Assembly (NCBI GenBank): GCA_022772585.1
Contig: JALEZN010000087.1
Location: 1-50,238, forward strand
Direction of reading: 5' to 3'
Origin: Clostridiales bacterium
Lineage (GTDB): Bacteria > Bacillota > Clostridia > Oscillospirales > Oscillospiraceae
DNA length: 50,238 bases
Shown one piece after another: positions 40,365 to 48,839 of the stretch (positions within the stretch are counted from its first letter, which is position 1; every line of letters begins with the position of its first letter). The notes below the pieces were generated by a model. The model ran no database searches. It worked only from the letters and a program-made list of their open reading frames with translations, and was not told the origin of the DNA. The position numbers were made by a program, and so were the translations under genes.

Positions 40365-41582
40365 TTATTCGTACCGCAGCGCGTCAATGGGATTGAGCTT
40401 GGCCGCCTTGTTGGCGGGCAGGTAGCCGAAGAGAATACCCACGCCCACCGATACGCCGAAAGCCACACCGATGCCGCTGGCCGTGGGGATGGCTACGAAA
40501 CCGTCGCTTCCGCTGCCCAGCACCATACCGATGACGGCGGTGAGCGCGTTGGCCATGATGATGCCAAACACGATGCCGATGGCCCCGCCGATGGCCGAGG
40601 TGGTCCCCGCCTCGATGATGAACTGGCTGCGGATGTCCTTGCCCTTGGCCCCCAGAGATTTGCGGATGCCGATCTCACGGGTGCGCTCGGTCACCGATAC
40701 CAGCATGATGTTCATGATGCCGATGCCGCCCACCAGCAGGGAGATGGCCGCGATGAGGATCAGAATGAGCATCAGGGTGCTGAGCATGGAATCCATGGCG
40801 TCCATCATCTCAGCCGAGGTCATGACAAAGTAGGCGTCGGTATCCTGGAAGGTCTTGAACAGGCGGTTCTCCACGATGCCCTTGGCGGCCGCCGCCGTAT
40901 TCCGGTCGGTGCTGGTAAACATGTAGAGGCTGTAATAGCTGTTCCCGCCGAGGCTCTCGGCCTTGGTGTAGGGAATATAGACGCAGTCGTCGGTACTGCC
41001 CTCGGTCATGTCAGCCGCCGTCTTCAGCACGCCGATAACGGTATAGGGCTCGCCCCCCACCGAAAGGGTCTTGCCTATGGCGCTGCCGCCAAAGGCCTCC
41101 CGTGCCAGATAGGCCCCGATGACACAGACATTCTGGCGCCGCTCCACGTCGATATATTTCAGGAAGCGGCCCTCCTCCAGCTCGCCGCCGGTCATGGTGG
41201 CGCCCCGGGCGGTCATAAAGGTCTCGCCCACGCCGTAGACCTTGGTGCGCTCAAACTTGTCGGAGCCATGGCGCACCGCCGGCTGGATCTGAAGATAAGG
41301 GGTGACGCCGGAGAGATACTGGGGATATTTGTCCACCAGGGCATACATGTCGTCGGCGTCCACGCTGCGGGAGGAGCCGTCGTTCATCACCTGAGCCTGG
41401 ACCAGGTTGGAGCCCATCTCCTCGAACTGGGCGTTCATGTAGTTCTGCATCCCGTTGCCCAGGCTGGTGATGATGATGACGGCGGCCACGCCGATGATGA
41501 TGCCCAGCATGGTCAGCAGGGCCCGCATCTTGCTGGTCACCAGGGACTTGACCGCCAGGCGGAAGGATTGGGTGAAGTTCAC
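40365..41582 (-). CDS. MacB-like ABC transporter permease
   Basis: 405 residues. N-terminal helix at ~20-45 (ALLTMLGIIIGVAAVIII), a large extracytoplasmic MacB core domain ~46-270, then three helices (~278-305, 332-360, 378-398) of the FtsX type, including VTERTREIGIRKSLGAKGKDI near 313. The mechanotransmission-type permease works with the ATPase encoded four bases upstream and the HlyD-like adaptor. Likely exports a peptide, antibiotic or lipid-like compound. Confidence 0.92.
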   Translation of the reverse strand: MNFTQSFRLAVKSLVTSKMRALLTMLGIIIGVAAVIIITSLGNGMQNYMNAQFEEMGSNLVQAQVMNDGSSRSVDADDMYALVDKYPQYLSGVTPYLQIQPAVRHGSDKFERTKVYGVGETFMTARGATMTGGELEEGRFLKYIDVERRQNVCVIGAYLAREAFGGSAIGKTLSVGGEPYTVIGVLKTAADMTEGSTDDCVYIPYTKAESLGGNSYYSLYMFTSTDRNTAAAAKGIVENRLFKTFQDTDAYFVMTSAEMMDAMDSMLSTLMLILILIAAISLLVGGIGIMNIMLVSVTERTREIGIRKSLGAKGKDIRSQFIIEAGTTSAIGGAIGIVFGIIMANALTAVIGMVLGSGSDGFVAIPTASGIGVAFGVSVGVGILFGYLPANKAAKLNPIDALRYE

Positions 41583-42340
41583 GCCAACTCCTCCTCTCCC
41601 GCGGCCGTCTCAGGAACGTCCTCCAGTTCCTCGGGCTGGACAACTGCCCGTGGATCATGGGCGTCGCCGTCATAGATGATGCGGCCGTCCTGCAGGCGGA
41701 CGATCCGCCTGGCCTTGACGGCGATGGAGTTGTCATGGGTGATGAGGACCACGGTGTTGCCCTCCCGGTTGAGCTTCTGGAGGAAGGAGAGCACCTCCCG
41801 CCCGGTGCGGGAGTCCAGGGCGCCGGTGGGCTCGTCGGCCAGGATGACCGACGGGTCTCCGGCCAGGGCCCGGGCGATGGACACCCGCTGCTGCTGGCCG
41901 CCGGAGAGCTGGCTGGGCAGGTTTTTGCACTTGTCGCTCAGGCCCACCCGCTCCAGGGCACGCAGGGCCCTGGCCTTGCGCTCGTCGGCCCCTGCCCCGG
42001 CATAGAGCAGGGGGAGCTCCACGTTCTCCAGCACGTTGAGCTTGGGGATCAGGTTGTACTGCTGGAAGATGAAGCCCAGCATCTTGTTGCGGATCTCGGC
42101 CTGCTGGTCGTCGTCCATGGTGGACACGTCCACACCCCCCAGGCGGTAGGTGCCTGAGGTGGGCACGTCCAGACAGCCGATGATGTTCATGGCGGTGGAT
42201 TTGCCCGAGCCGGAGGAGCCCACGATGGCCACGAACTCCCCCTCGTCAATGGTGAGGGAGACGCCGTCCAGGGCATGGACGGTCTCCTCTCCCATCTGGT
42301 AGATCTTATAGACGTCTCTGAGTTCGATGAGGTGTTCCAA
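41579..42340 (-). CDS. MacB/LolD-like ABC transporter ATP-binding protein
   Basis: 253 residues. Walker A GSSGSGKST at residues 41-49, Q-loop FIFQQYNLIP near 90, signature LSGGQQQR near 144, Walker B VILADEPTGALD near 160 and the switch His in VVLITHD near 199. A C-terminal tail rich in Glu (EELEDVPETAAGEEELA, in part) is extra. The stop overlaps the permease start by four bases, and the start lies three bases after the adaptor stop, so the three are translated together. Confidence 0.95.
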   Translation of the reverse strand: MEHLIELRDVYKIYQMGEETVHALDGVSLTIDEGEFVAIVGSSGSGKSTAMNIIGCLDVPTSGTYRLGGVDVSTMDDDQQAEIRNKMLGFIFQQYNLIPKLNVLENVELPLLYAGAGADERKARALRALERVGLSDKCKNLPSQLSGGQQQRVSIARALAGDPSVILADEPTGALDSRTGREVLSFLQKLNREGNTVVLITHDNSIAVKARRIVRLQDGRIIYDGDAHDPRAVVQPEELEDVPETAAGEEELA

Positions 42341-42343
42341 GGC

Positions 42344-44008
42344 TTAGCCCCCCATCATCATCTGCATCATATTGGTGCTCTGGTTGCTTACCAGCACGGT
42401 CTCCCCCTTGCTGAGGCCGTCCACGATCTCGATGTAGGTCTCGTTGTTGCGGCCCAGGGTGACCTGGCGCTTCTCGGGGGTGCCGGGGGAGAGCATATTG
42501 CCGTTGTCGTCATACACCGCGTCGGCGCCGGGCACCAGGACCGAGCCGCCGTCCTCCCGGCTCACAGCCTCCACCGGCACGCACAGCACCCTGCCCACTC
42601 GCTCCACAATGATCCGGGCCGACACGTTCATGCCGGGATAGAGCTCCTCCGGCGCGCCGTCCACCAGGACGGTAACAGGGTAGGTGGTCTTGCCGCCGGC
42701 GGTGGTTCCGTTGATATTCACCTTATCCACCGTGCCGGTATAGGTCCTGCCGTCCAGGGCATCCACAGTGATCTCCACAGTCTGGCCCACCTTCACCTTG
42801 TTGATATCCAGCTCGTCGATGCTCATATCAAACGTGAGGGCGGACAGGTCGTAAATGACGGCAGGATAGCTGACGCCGGCGGCCGCCGTGGTAGTGGAGG
42901 TACCGTCGATATTGTCCCCCACATCCACGTTCTTCTCGATGACAGTGCCGTCGATGGTGGAGGTAATGGAATAGTCCTCCAGGCTGTCCTGGGCCTTCTG
43001 GAGGGTGAGTCTGGCATTCTCCACGCTGATACGGGCATTCTCGATCTGGGTGGTGATGGAGTCGGCGTCAAAGGAGCCGATGACCTGCCCTTCGCTCACC
43101 GTGTCTCCCTCTTTGACTGAGAGCACGGCCAGCTCGCCGCTGGTCTTGGCCACCACGGTCTTTTGGGCGGCATAGGTAAAGGGGCCGGAGGCGGCGCAGG
43201 CGACGGTCCCCACCGCGGCGGTGCCGGTGCTCTGGTCGGTGATGACGCCGGGGTTGGCCACCGACACCGTCACCGTGCGGATCAGGGTGCCGCCCGCCCC
43301 CACCTCGTCCAGGGCCGAGATCTCGGAGACCGTGCCCTGAATGGTCTGGGCGGTGCCGTCCACCACCACGCTGGCCGTCTGCCCCAGGGAGAGCCCGGCC
43401 GCGTCAGAGGCATGGAAGGGGACCTTCAGCTTCATGGTGGAGCGGTCCAGGATATCGGCCACCTGGGCTCCCGCCATCACGTTGTCCCCCTGGTCCACAT
43501 AGAGCCTGGAGATGACGCCGGAGGCGTTGGCAGTGAGCTTGGCATCCTTGGCGCTCTTACTCAGATTATCATAAGTAAGCTGTGCCTGCTCCAGGGCCAG
43601 CCTGGCCTGCTGGATACCGGTCTCTACATCCTTGGAGTCAATGCGGAAGAGCAGGTCGCCCTTGCGGACGGTCTGGCCTTCCTCAAAGGGGGCCTCCAGG
43701 ACCTCGCCCCGGATCAGGGTGGTCACTTTGTAGGAATTGATGGGCTCTATGGTGCCGGTGCCCGACACCTCCACCGTCAGGTCCTGCATTTCAGCCTGCT
43801 CAGTGAGATAATTGCCGGCCGCCGCCAGTTTGGCGCCGCCGGAGCAGCTCCTGAACGCGAATACGCCCACTGCCACTACCACAGCCAGCGCGATCACCCG
43901 CTTAACCCACTTGCGCTTTTTCCGGGGCGCCTTGAATTTGGGCGTTTCCGGCTTGGCCGGGGCGGAGGGCTCGGCCACCGCCACCTCTGAATTGACTTGG
44001 TTTTCCAT
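42344..44008 (-). CDS. HlyD/MacA-type membrane-fusion (adaptor) protein
   Basis: 554 residues. Cytosolic N terminus of 35 residues (KFKAPRKKRKWVKR), single TM helix 36-53, then an extracytoplasmic part with two lipoyl/biotinyl half-domains and a coiled coil (QQARLALEQAQLTYDNLSKSAKD in part near 135; ARISVENARLTLQKAQDSLED near 315) and beta-barrel domains. It is longer than MacA because of a second barrel-lipoyl unit. In a monoderm it would form an extracellular chamber above the permease. Confidence 0.88.
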   Translation of the reverse strand: MENQVNSEVAVAEPSAPAKPETPKFKAPRKKRKWVKRVIALAVVVAVGVFAFRSCSGGAKLAAAGNYLTEQAEMQDLTVEVSGTGTIEPINSYKVTTLIRGEVLEAPFEEGQTVRKGDLLFRIDSKDVETGIQQARLALEQAQLTYDNLSKSAKDAKLTANASGVISRLYVDQGDNVMAGAQVADILDRSTMKLKVPFHASDAAGLSLGQTASVVVDGTAQTIQGTVSEISALDEVGAGGTLIRTVTVSVANPGVITDQSTGTAAVGTVACAASGPFTYAAQKTVVAKTSGELAVLSVKEGDTVSEGQVIGSFDADSITTQIENARISVENARLTLQKAQDSLEDYSITSTIDGTVIEKNVDVGDNIDGTSTTTAAAGVSYPAVIYDLSALTFDMSIDELDINKVKVGQTVEITVDALDGRTYTGTVDKVNINGTTAGGKTTYPVTVLVDGAPEELYPGMNVSARIIVERVGRVLCVPVEAVSREDGGSVLVPGADAVYDDNGNMLSPGTPEKRQVTLGRNNETYIEIVDGLSKGETVLVSNQSTNMMQMMMGG

Positions 44009-44052
44009 AGATTTCTCCTTACCCCGGGGCTATGCCCCGGATCCTGCGTTCT

Positions 44053-44679
44053 CTATCTGCACGCCGTTTTGGCGGACATGCCCCGCTTGAGGATCTCGAA
44101 CTGATTGGCCAGCCGCCGCCGGACGGTGGAGGGCTCGTCGGTCACGCCGGCAGAAGCGATGGCCGACACGGTCATACGGGCCAGCAGACCCATCATCTCC
44201 TCCAGATCCTTTTCCCCTCTCAGGTCCAGCAGCCCGGTATCCACCTTCCCGAGGATCCGGCTGACGGAATGCTCGGCGCCGATGCCGCCCTGAAACAGCA
44301 GCCCGGCGTGGAGCCAGTGGTTGAGCTGGAGGATGGTCAGGAATTCCCGGATATCGTCCCTGTCCTCCACTTCCGGATCCTGATTCTGGCTGCAATCGAA
44401 CAGATCCAGCATAGCGGCAAAACAGTCGCCCTGCCGCTGCTCCAGCAGCAGGCAGACCAGTTTCTCCACCGCCAGAGCGTAAAAGCCCAGCAGGCAGAGG
44501 AAGAGATCCTCCTTGTTTTTAAAATACATGTAAAAGCTGCCCCGGGGGATCCCCGCCGCCCGGACGATCCGATTGATGGAAGCCTCACTGAAAGGGACCC
44601 GGGCAAACTCCGCCCGGGCGGAGCGCATGATCTTCTCCCATTTCTCATAGGGCAGGTTAAAAAACGTGGCGGTGGGCAT
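44053..44679 (-). CDS. TetR-family regulator of the export operon
   Basis: 208 residues. HTH with IMRSARAEFARVPFSEASI near 17-35 and AAGIPRGSFYMYFKNKEDLF near 41-60. The C-terminal domain is unassigned. It is the first gene of the operon; the promoter upstream carries a palindrome in its spacer, the classical place for autorepression. Ligand unknown, presumably a substrate of the exporter. Confidence 0.9.
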   Translation of the reverse strand: MPTATFFNLPYEKWEKIMRSARAEFARVPFSEASINRIVRAAGIPRGSFYMYFKNKEDLFLCLLGFYALAVEKLVCLLLEQRQGDCFAAMLDLFDCSQNQDPEVEDRDDIREFLTILQLNHWLHAGLLFQGGIGAEHSVSRILGKVDTGLLDLRGEKDLEEMMGLLARMTVSAIASAGVTDEPSTVRRRLANQFEILKRGMSAKTACR

Positions 44680-44718
44680 GCGCCTCCCCCTCTTTCCGTG
44701 ATGTGGAATTTCTTCCCC

Positions 44719-44747
44719 ATCATATATGACAGTCCGTCATATGTCAA
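44719..44747 (-). promoter_or_regulatory. Autoregulated promoter of the TetR/HlyD/ABC/SLH operon
   Basis: Minus strand: -35 TTGACA (44747-44742), 17-bp spacer, -10 TATGAT (44724-44719). The spacer is filled by the dyad ATATGAC-AGTCC-GTCATAT (44724-44742), so a bound TetR dimer would block polymerase. Confidence 0.85.
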
Positions 44748-44988
44748 TCGCTCCGAAACAAGGTTCAAAATTTCTTTGCAAACACCAATTTACACCTTCC
44801 ACCAGGAGGAAGGTCAAGCGTTCTTTGGTTATCATACGCCGCAAAACCGAAAAAGAGCCTCAAGAAAAGATTAAACTTTCATTAAACCTGTCCCCTCCGG
44901 CGTCAGACCGCAGTTTTTAGAAATTTCTGCATATTCAGGTATAAAGCTCCTCCGCTCTGTCCACAATAGGCTCGGAGGTGCAAAACAC
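44748..44988. other. Gap between the export operon and spoIIQ-like gene
   Basis: No gene seen. It holds a small dyad (ACCTTCC 44794-44800 with GGAAGGT 44808-44814) and a TATAAA box at 44940-44945 before the spoIIQ-like gene. I could not fit a sigma-F promoter with confidence. Confidence 0.4.
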
Positions 44989-45720
44989 ATGAAAGAACCA
45001 CTCAACCAGCGCATCAGCGACTTTATGGCGGGAAAGGGCTTTTACATAGTCCTGTTCCTGTGCGTCGCCGCAATTGGAATTTCGGGCTATTATCTCTACA
45101 CGTCCCTTTCCGCCCCCGACGAGGAGGTCCCTGTGGCCGGCCATGTGCAGGTCACGGTGACGCCGCCTGCCCCGGAGCACACGCTCCAGCCCCAGCGTCC
45201 GTCCGTGACCGCCCGGCCCGTACCCACTGCCGCTCCCACCGCCGCGGCAAAACCCGCGTCTACGCCTGTTCCCTCCGCCGTTCCTTCGGCCGCCCCGTCC
45301 GCCGCTTCTTCCTTCTTCACCTGGCCGGTCAAGGGCGATATTGTCCATCCCTACAGCGTGGAGGCTCTGGCCTATGACGAAACCATGGGAGACTGGCGCA
45401 CCCACGAGGGGGTGGACCTGGCTGCCGAGATGGGCACCAAGGTCCTGGCCGCCTCTGACGGCTCGGTGGCCTCGGTGCTCCAGGACGACCTGATGGGTAC
45501 CACCGTCACCCTGGACCACGGAAACGGCCTTGTCAGCGTCTACGCCAACCTGTCCCCCTCTCCCCTGGTGGAGGCCGGCGACACGGTCAGGGCCGGCGAT
45601 GTGCTGGGCACCGTGGGCAATACCGCCATCGCCGAGAGCGCGCAGGTCCCACATCTTCACTTCGCCATGTGGAAAAACGATCTGCCCGTGGACCCGGCGG
45701 ACTATCTCCCCCAGCGCTGA
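44989..45720 (+). CDS. spoIIQ: M23/LytM-domain membrane protein, SpoIIQ-like
   Basis: 243 residues. Short cytosolic N terminus, one TM helix at 18-37, a Pro/Ala/Thr-rich linker (55-105) and a LytM domain (108-243). Zinc-site residues are present: HEGVD near 139-143 and HLHF near 223-226, so it should be an active endopeptidase, as in clostridial SpoIIQ and unlike B. subtilis SpoIIQ. SpoIIQ forms the channel with SpoIIIAH between forespore and mother cell. The TM-linker-LytM layout fits, but other M23 wall hydrolases share it. GGAGGT ribosome site. Confidence 0.72.
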   Translation: MKEPLNQRISDFMAGKGFYIVLFLCVAAIGISGYYLYTSLSAPDEEVPVAGHVQVTVTPPAPEHTLQPQRPSVTARPVPTAAPTAAAKPASTPVPSAVPSAAPSAASSFFTWPVKGDIVHPYSVEALAYDETMGDWRTHEGVDLAAEMGTKVLAASDGSVASVLQDDLMGTTVTLDHGNGLVSVYANLSPSPLVEAGDTVRAGDVLGTVGNTAIAESAQVPHLHFAMWKNDLPVDPADYLPQR

Positions 45721-45748
45721 GATCATTCCTCCCCCGGAATACGGTAAC

Positions 45749-45789
45749 GCCGGAAGGGGCGCCGCTCTCACAGCGGCGCCCCTTCCGGC
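45749..45789 (+). terminator. Strong hairpin after the spoIIQ-like gene
   Basis: Perfect 18-bp stem (GCCGGAAGGGGCGCCGCT and complement) with a five-base loop; no long T run. Confidence 0.75.
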
Positions 45790-45810
45790 TCAGTTCCCTT
45801 CCGTCTGATC

Positions 45811-45845
45811 AGAAGCCCGGCGTCCCTTTGGGACGCCGGGCTTCT
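45811..45845. terminator. Second hairpin, terminator of the nifS-nifU operon
   Basis: Perfect 16-bp stem (AGAAGCCCGGCGTCCC and complement) with TTT loop, 14 bases past the nifU stop on the minus strand. Confidence 0.8.
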
Positions 45846-45859
45846 GTGCGCTGTGTGTC

Positions 45860-46285
45860 CTAATGACAGCAGGGGCACTCCGGGGCGCTCTCCAGCTCCT
45901 TCTCGTCATAGGCGATGCCGTGGCGGTCATAGTAATCCTTGACTGCCGCCTTGATGGCCTCCTCAGCCAGCACGGAGCAATGGATCTTGTGGGTGGGCAG
46001 GCCGTCCAGCGCCTCCACCACCGCCCGGTTGGTGAGCTTCACCGCTTCGGTGATGGGCTTGCCCTTCACCAGTTCGGTGGCCATGGAGCTGGTGGCGATG
46101 GCCGAGCCACAGCCGAAGGTGTTGAACTTCACATCGGTAATAATACCGTCCTTCACCTTGATATACATCTTCATGATATCGCCGCACTTGGCATTGCCCA
46201 CCTCGCCGATGCCGTCGGCGTCCTCCATCTTGCCCAGGTTGCGGGGATGCTGGAAGTGGTCCATGACCTTCTCACTATATAACAT
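45860..46285 (-). CDS. nifU: NifU/IscU-type Fe-S cluster scaffold protein
   Basis: 141 residues. The three scaffold cysteines are visible: NAKCGDIMKMYIKV near 32 (Cys34), FNTFGCGSAIATSS near 55 (Cys59) and HKIHCSVLAEEAI near 98 (Cys102). The C terminus ends in PECPCCH, an extra cysteine cluster that is common in the clostridial form. It receives sulphur from the cysteine desulphurase encoded just upstream, whose reading frame it overlaps by eleven bases. Confidence 0.93.
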   Translation of the reverse strand: MLYSEKVMDHFQHPRNLGKMEDADGIGEVGNAKCGDIMKMYIKVKDGIITDVKFNTFGCGSAIATSSMATELVKGKPITEAVKLTNRAVVEALDGLPTHKIHCSVLAEEAIKAAVKDYYDRHGIAYDEKELESAPECPCCH

Positions 46286-47462
46286 GTGTCTTCACTCCTT
46301 TTTCAAGCTCCTCCCACACGGGAGAGATATCGCGCAGATAATCCACCACGCCGGGGACCACGGACAGGATGTGGTCCACCTCCTCGGGGGTGTTGTATTC
46401 GCTCAGGGTCAGCCGCAGGGAGCCGTGGGCCACCTCGTGGGGCAGGCCCAGGGCCAGCAGCACGTGGCTGGGATCCAGGGAACCGGAGGTACAGGCCGAC
46501 CCGGAGGAGGCCGCCACACCCTTGGCGTCCAGCAGCAGCAGGAGGCTCTCACCCTCGATGCCCTCAAAGCAGAAGTTCACGTTGCCGGGCAGCCGGCGGT
46601 CCCGGTCGCCGTTGAGCCTGCTGTGGGGGATCTTGGACAGGCCGTCGATGAGCTTGTCCCGCAGGCCGGAGACGTAAGCGGCGTTCTCCTCCAGGTGGGA
46701 CGTGGCCTCCTCCAGTGCAGCGGTCATACCGGCGATACCGGCCAGATTCTCGGTGCCCGCCCGGCGGCCACGCTCCTGGGTGCCGCCCTCCACAAAGGGC
46801 AGCAGGGTCAGTCCCTTACGGCAGTAGAGGGCGCCCACGCCCTTGGGACCGTGGAATTTATGGGCCGAGAGGGAGAGCATGTCGATGTTCTGCTCCTCCA
46901 CCCGGATAGGCAGGTGGCCCACTGCCTGCACGGCGTCGGTGTGGAAGGGAACGCCCCGCTCCCGGCAGACGGCCCCGATCTCTGCAATGGGCTGGATGGT
47001 GCCCACCTCGTTGTTGGCGTACATGACGGTCACCAGGGCAGTGTCCTCCCGGATGGCGGCGGCCACCGCCTCCGGCGCGACGATCCCCTGCGGTCCCACG
47101 TCCAGCAGGGTGACCTCAAAGCCCTCCCGCTCCAGCTTCTTCAGGGTGTGGAGCACTGCGTGGTGTTCGATGGCCGTGGAGATGAGATGGCGCTTGTTCT
47201 TCCGGGCGCCCAGCAGGGCGGCAGAGCGGATGGCCTGGTTGTCGGCCTCGCTGCCGCCGGAGGTGAAGTAGATCTCCTCCGGACGGGCTCCCAGGCAGGC
47301 GGCTACCCGGGCGCGGGCGTCGGCCAGGGCCTCGGCCGCCCGCTGGCCCACGCTGTGCAGGCTGGACGGATTCCCGTAGATTTCCTTATAATAGGGCAGC
47401 ATGGCCCGGACTGCGGCGTCGCTCATGGCGGTGGTGGCCGCGTTGTCCGCGTATACATACAT
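46275..47462 (-). CDS. nifS: Cysteine desulphurase (NifS/IscS type)
   Basis: 395 residues. Fold-type I PLP enzyme: YADNAATTAMSDAAVRAM at 3-20, HAVLHTLKK near 105, VMYANNEVGTIQPI near 147, Schiff-base lysine in LSLSAHKFHGPKGVG near 200, and catalytic Cys in SSGSACTSGSLDPSHVLLA near 325. It moves sulphur from cysteine to NifU. Exact sigma-A promoter upstream; probably repressed by the Rrf2 protein encoded 220 bp upstream. Confidence 0.95.
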   Translation of the reverse strand: MYVYADNAATTAMSDAAVRAMLPYYKEIYGNPSSLHSVGQRAAEALADARARVAACLGARPEEIYFTSGGSEADNQAIRSAALLGARKNKRHLISTAIEHHAVLHTLKKLEREGFEVTLLDVGPQGIVAPEAVAAAIREDTALVTVMYANNEVGTIQPIAEIGAVCRERGVPFHTDAVQAVGHLPIRVEEQNIDMLSLSAHKFHGPKGVGALYCRKGLTLLPFVEGGTQERGRRAGTENLAGIAGMTAALEEATSHLEENAAYVSGLRDKLIDGLSKIPHSRLNGDRDRRLPGNVNFCFEGIEGESLLLLLDAKGVAASSGSACTSGSLDPSHVLLALGLPHEVAHGSLRLTLSEYNTPEEVDHILSVVPGVVDYLRDISPVWEELEKGVKTHVI

Positions 47463-47526
47463 AGAAAAACCTCCTTGCGGAACTCGTTATATTTTAATCC
47501 CCATTATTCCTACTTGTTTAATATGA

Positions 47527-47555
47527 ATTATAAAGACTTCTATCTTCTTTGTCAA
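47527..47555 (-). promoter_or_regulatory. Promoter of the nifS-nifU operon
   Basis: -35 TTGACA (47555-47550), 17-bp spacer, -10 TATAAT (47532-47527): full consensus. A/T-rich sequence downstream (TAGGAATAATGGGG) could be a Rrf2/IscR site. A small hairpin GTTGAAAAA/TTTTTCAAC at about 47658-47685 may end iscR. Confidence 0.85.
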
Positions 47556-47680
47556 GCGGGAAATGCCATATCTTCATATTTATTTTTGCCCCACAGGTCA
47601 GCGCTTATCATCAAAGAAGTTCAAAAGGAATATCATGCCGGCGGGCAGCGCCTGTCCGTTGAAAAACAACAGGTTATTTT

Positions 47681-48103
47681 TCAACTTCTGTGACTATGTC
47701 CGCCCGGCGTCAGGTCCCGCAGGGTCTTGCTGTCCAGGAAGGTGTTGATGGTGTCATAGAACTCGTTCCAGAAGTCCCTGGCCGGGCAGCTCCCGTCCCG
47801 CTGGCAGAGATGGCCGTCCCCCTCCACGCACACGGCGGGGGCCAGCTTGCCCTCAGTGGCCCGCAGGATCTCCCCCACGGTATACTCCTCAGGGGCGCGC
47901 ATCAGGCGGTAGCCTCCGCTCTTGCCCCGCACGCTCTGGAGAAAGCCCGCCCGGCTGAGCAGGGCAATGATCTGTTCCAGGTATTTGACTGTGATCCCCT
48001 CCCGCGCCGCAATCTCGTGGAGCGGAATCAGGCCGTCGTCCTGATGGGCCGCCAGATCGATCATGACCCGCAGGGCGTACCGCCCCTTGGTGGAAATTTT
48101 CAT
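47681..48103 (-). CDS. iscR: Rrf2-family Fe-S regulator (IscR-like)
   Basis: ATG 48103 (MKISTKGRYALRVMIDLA) with GAGG eight bases upstream. 140 residues. Winged helix-turn-helix at 1-70 (GITVKYLEQIIALLSRAGFL in part), then KSGGYRLMRAPEEYTVGEIL and the cluster cysteines CVEGDGHLC-QRDGSC near 92-106. Spacing between the first two (seven residues) is longer than IscR's five. It is expected to sense Fe-S status and repress nifS-nifU. Confidence 0.9.
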   Translation of the reverse strand: MKISTKGRYALRVMIDLAAHQDDGLIPLHEIAAREGITVKYLEQIIALLSRAGFLQSVRGKSGGYRLMRAPEEYTVGEILRATEGKLAPAVCVEGDGHLCQRDGSCPARDFWNEFYDTINTFLDSKTLRDLTPGGHSHRS

Positions 48104-48221
48104 GGTCCTCACCTCTCTAGAGTCCTTTTGCCGGTGTGCGCCGCCGCGCGGCGCCTATGATCCATTGTCCTATATTATACGACGGAAGCGGTAGGAATTC
48201 AAGGCGGCCGGACTGCGCAAA

Positions 48222-48253
48222 AGCCCCGGAGCCGGGTATCCGGCTCCGGGGCT
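48222..48253 (-). terminator. Terminator of the small Cys-rich gene
   Basis: Perfect 14-bp stem AGCCCCGGAGCCGG/CCGGCTCCGGGGCT with a four-base loop; TTTT follows on the minus strand. Confidence 0.88.
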
Positions 48254-48260
48254 CACACCG

Positions 48261-48470
48261 CTACAGGGAGAAATCCTCGTCCTCCAGCCGGCTCAGGTCC
48301 AGCACGGCCGGGCGGGGAGGCACCCGCTTCAGCGGGTCGTACTGAAAGGCACGGCAATGTCCTCCGGCCTCCACCACGCCCTTTTTCTTGCAGAGGATGG
48401 CGTTCCCCTCCAGTTGGGTCCCCCGGGCGCAGTAGGCGCAACGGGGCTCCATATCCTTTTTGAACAGCAT
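48261..48470 (-). CDS. Small Cys-rich protein, unknown function
   Basis: 69 residues, with GAGGT seven bases upstream of the ATG. CAYCARGTQLEG near 11 and CKKKGVVEAGGHC near 27-39 give four cysteines, a possible zinc knuckle. Then a conserved-looking tail FQYDPLKRVPPRPAVLDLSRLEDEDFSL (in part). I recall very similar short proteins in Oscillospiraceae, but know no function. Confidence 0.7.
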   Translation of the reverse strand: MLFKKDMEPRCAYCARGTQLEGNAILCKKKGVVEAGGHCRAFQYDPLKRVPPRPAVLDLSRLEDEDFSL

Positions 48471-48571
48471 TGCGTGACCTCACTTCCCGTCCGCCGCTCC
48501 GTTCCGGGCTCTGGCGCAGCATGGTTCCAGCCGGTTTCACAGGGCCGCAGTGCAGCCCAACCGATCAATCG

Positions 48572-48839
48572 TATTATAATGCGTACTGAACAAAGCCGCA
48601 AGCCTTGAAAGCCAAGGCTTTCAAGGCTTGCGGCTTTGTTCAAGTGCAAGGTTTTTGAACTAAATTGTCCAAAAACCTTGCACCTTCCACTGGAGCGCCG
48701 CGGTGCTCCAGTGGAAATACGCATTGTAACAATGGCTGAATTCCATAAAAACGGCTCCTTTGAGCCGTTTTTATGGAATTGCGCGGCCGCCGCCGCGTGA
48801 ATAAACCGCAAAGCGGTTTATTCAGTAGACATTATTATA
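48572..48839 (-). repeat. Extended hairpin repeat, copy 2, with terminal inverted repeats
   Basis: On the minus strand from 48839: TATAATAATGTCTACTG, hairpins F (48799-48823), E (48781-48798), D (48739-48780, 19-bp arms), then ATTGTTACAATGCGTATTTCC ending 48713: the same 127-bp unit as copy 1. It continues with hairpins C (48685-48716, 12-bp arms), B (48644-48683, 14-bp arms) and A (48588-48641, perfect 26-bp arms, AA loop). The far end, TATTATAATGCGTACTGAA (48572-48590), matches the near end as an inverted repeat (19 of 23). The near end supplies the TAA stop of ylbJ. Confidence 0.85.

Noticed and set aside
44911..44945. Sigma-F promoter before the spoIIQ-like gene
   Set aside because: GGTATAAAG resembles part of a -10, but neither the -10 nor a -35 fits the consensus at proper spacing.
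48572..48839. CRISPR array
   Set aside because: The units are adjacent hairpins of different length and sequence, not equal direct repeats with spacers; no cas genes.
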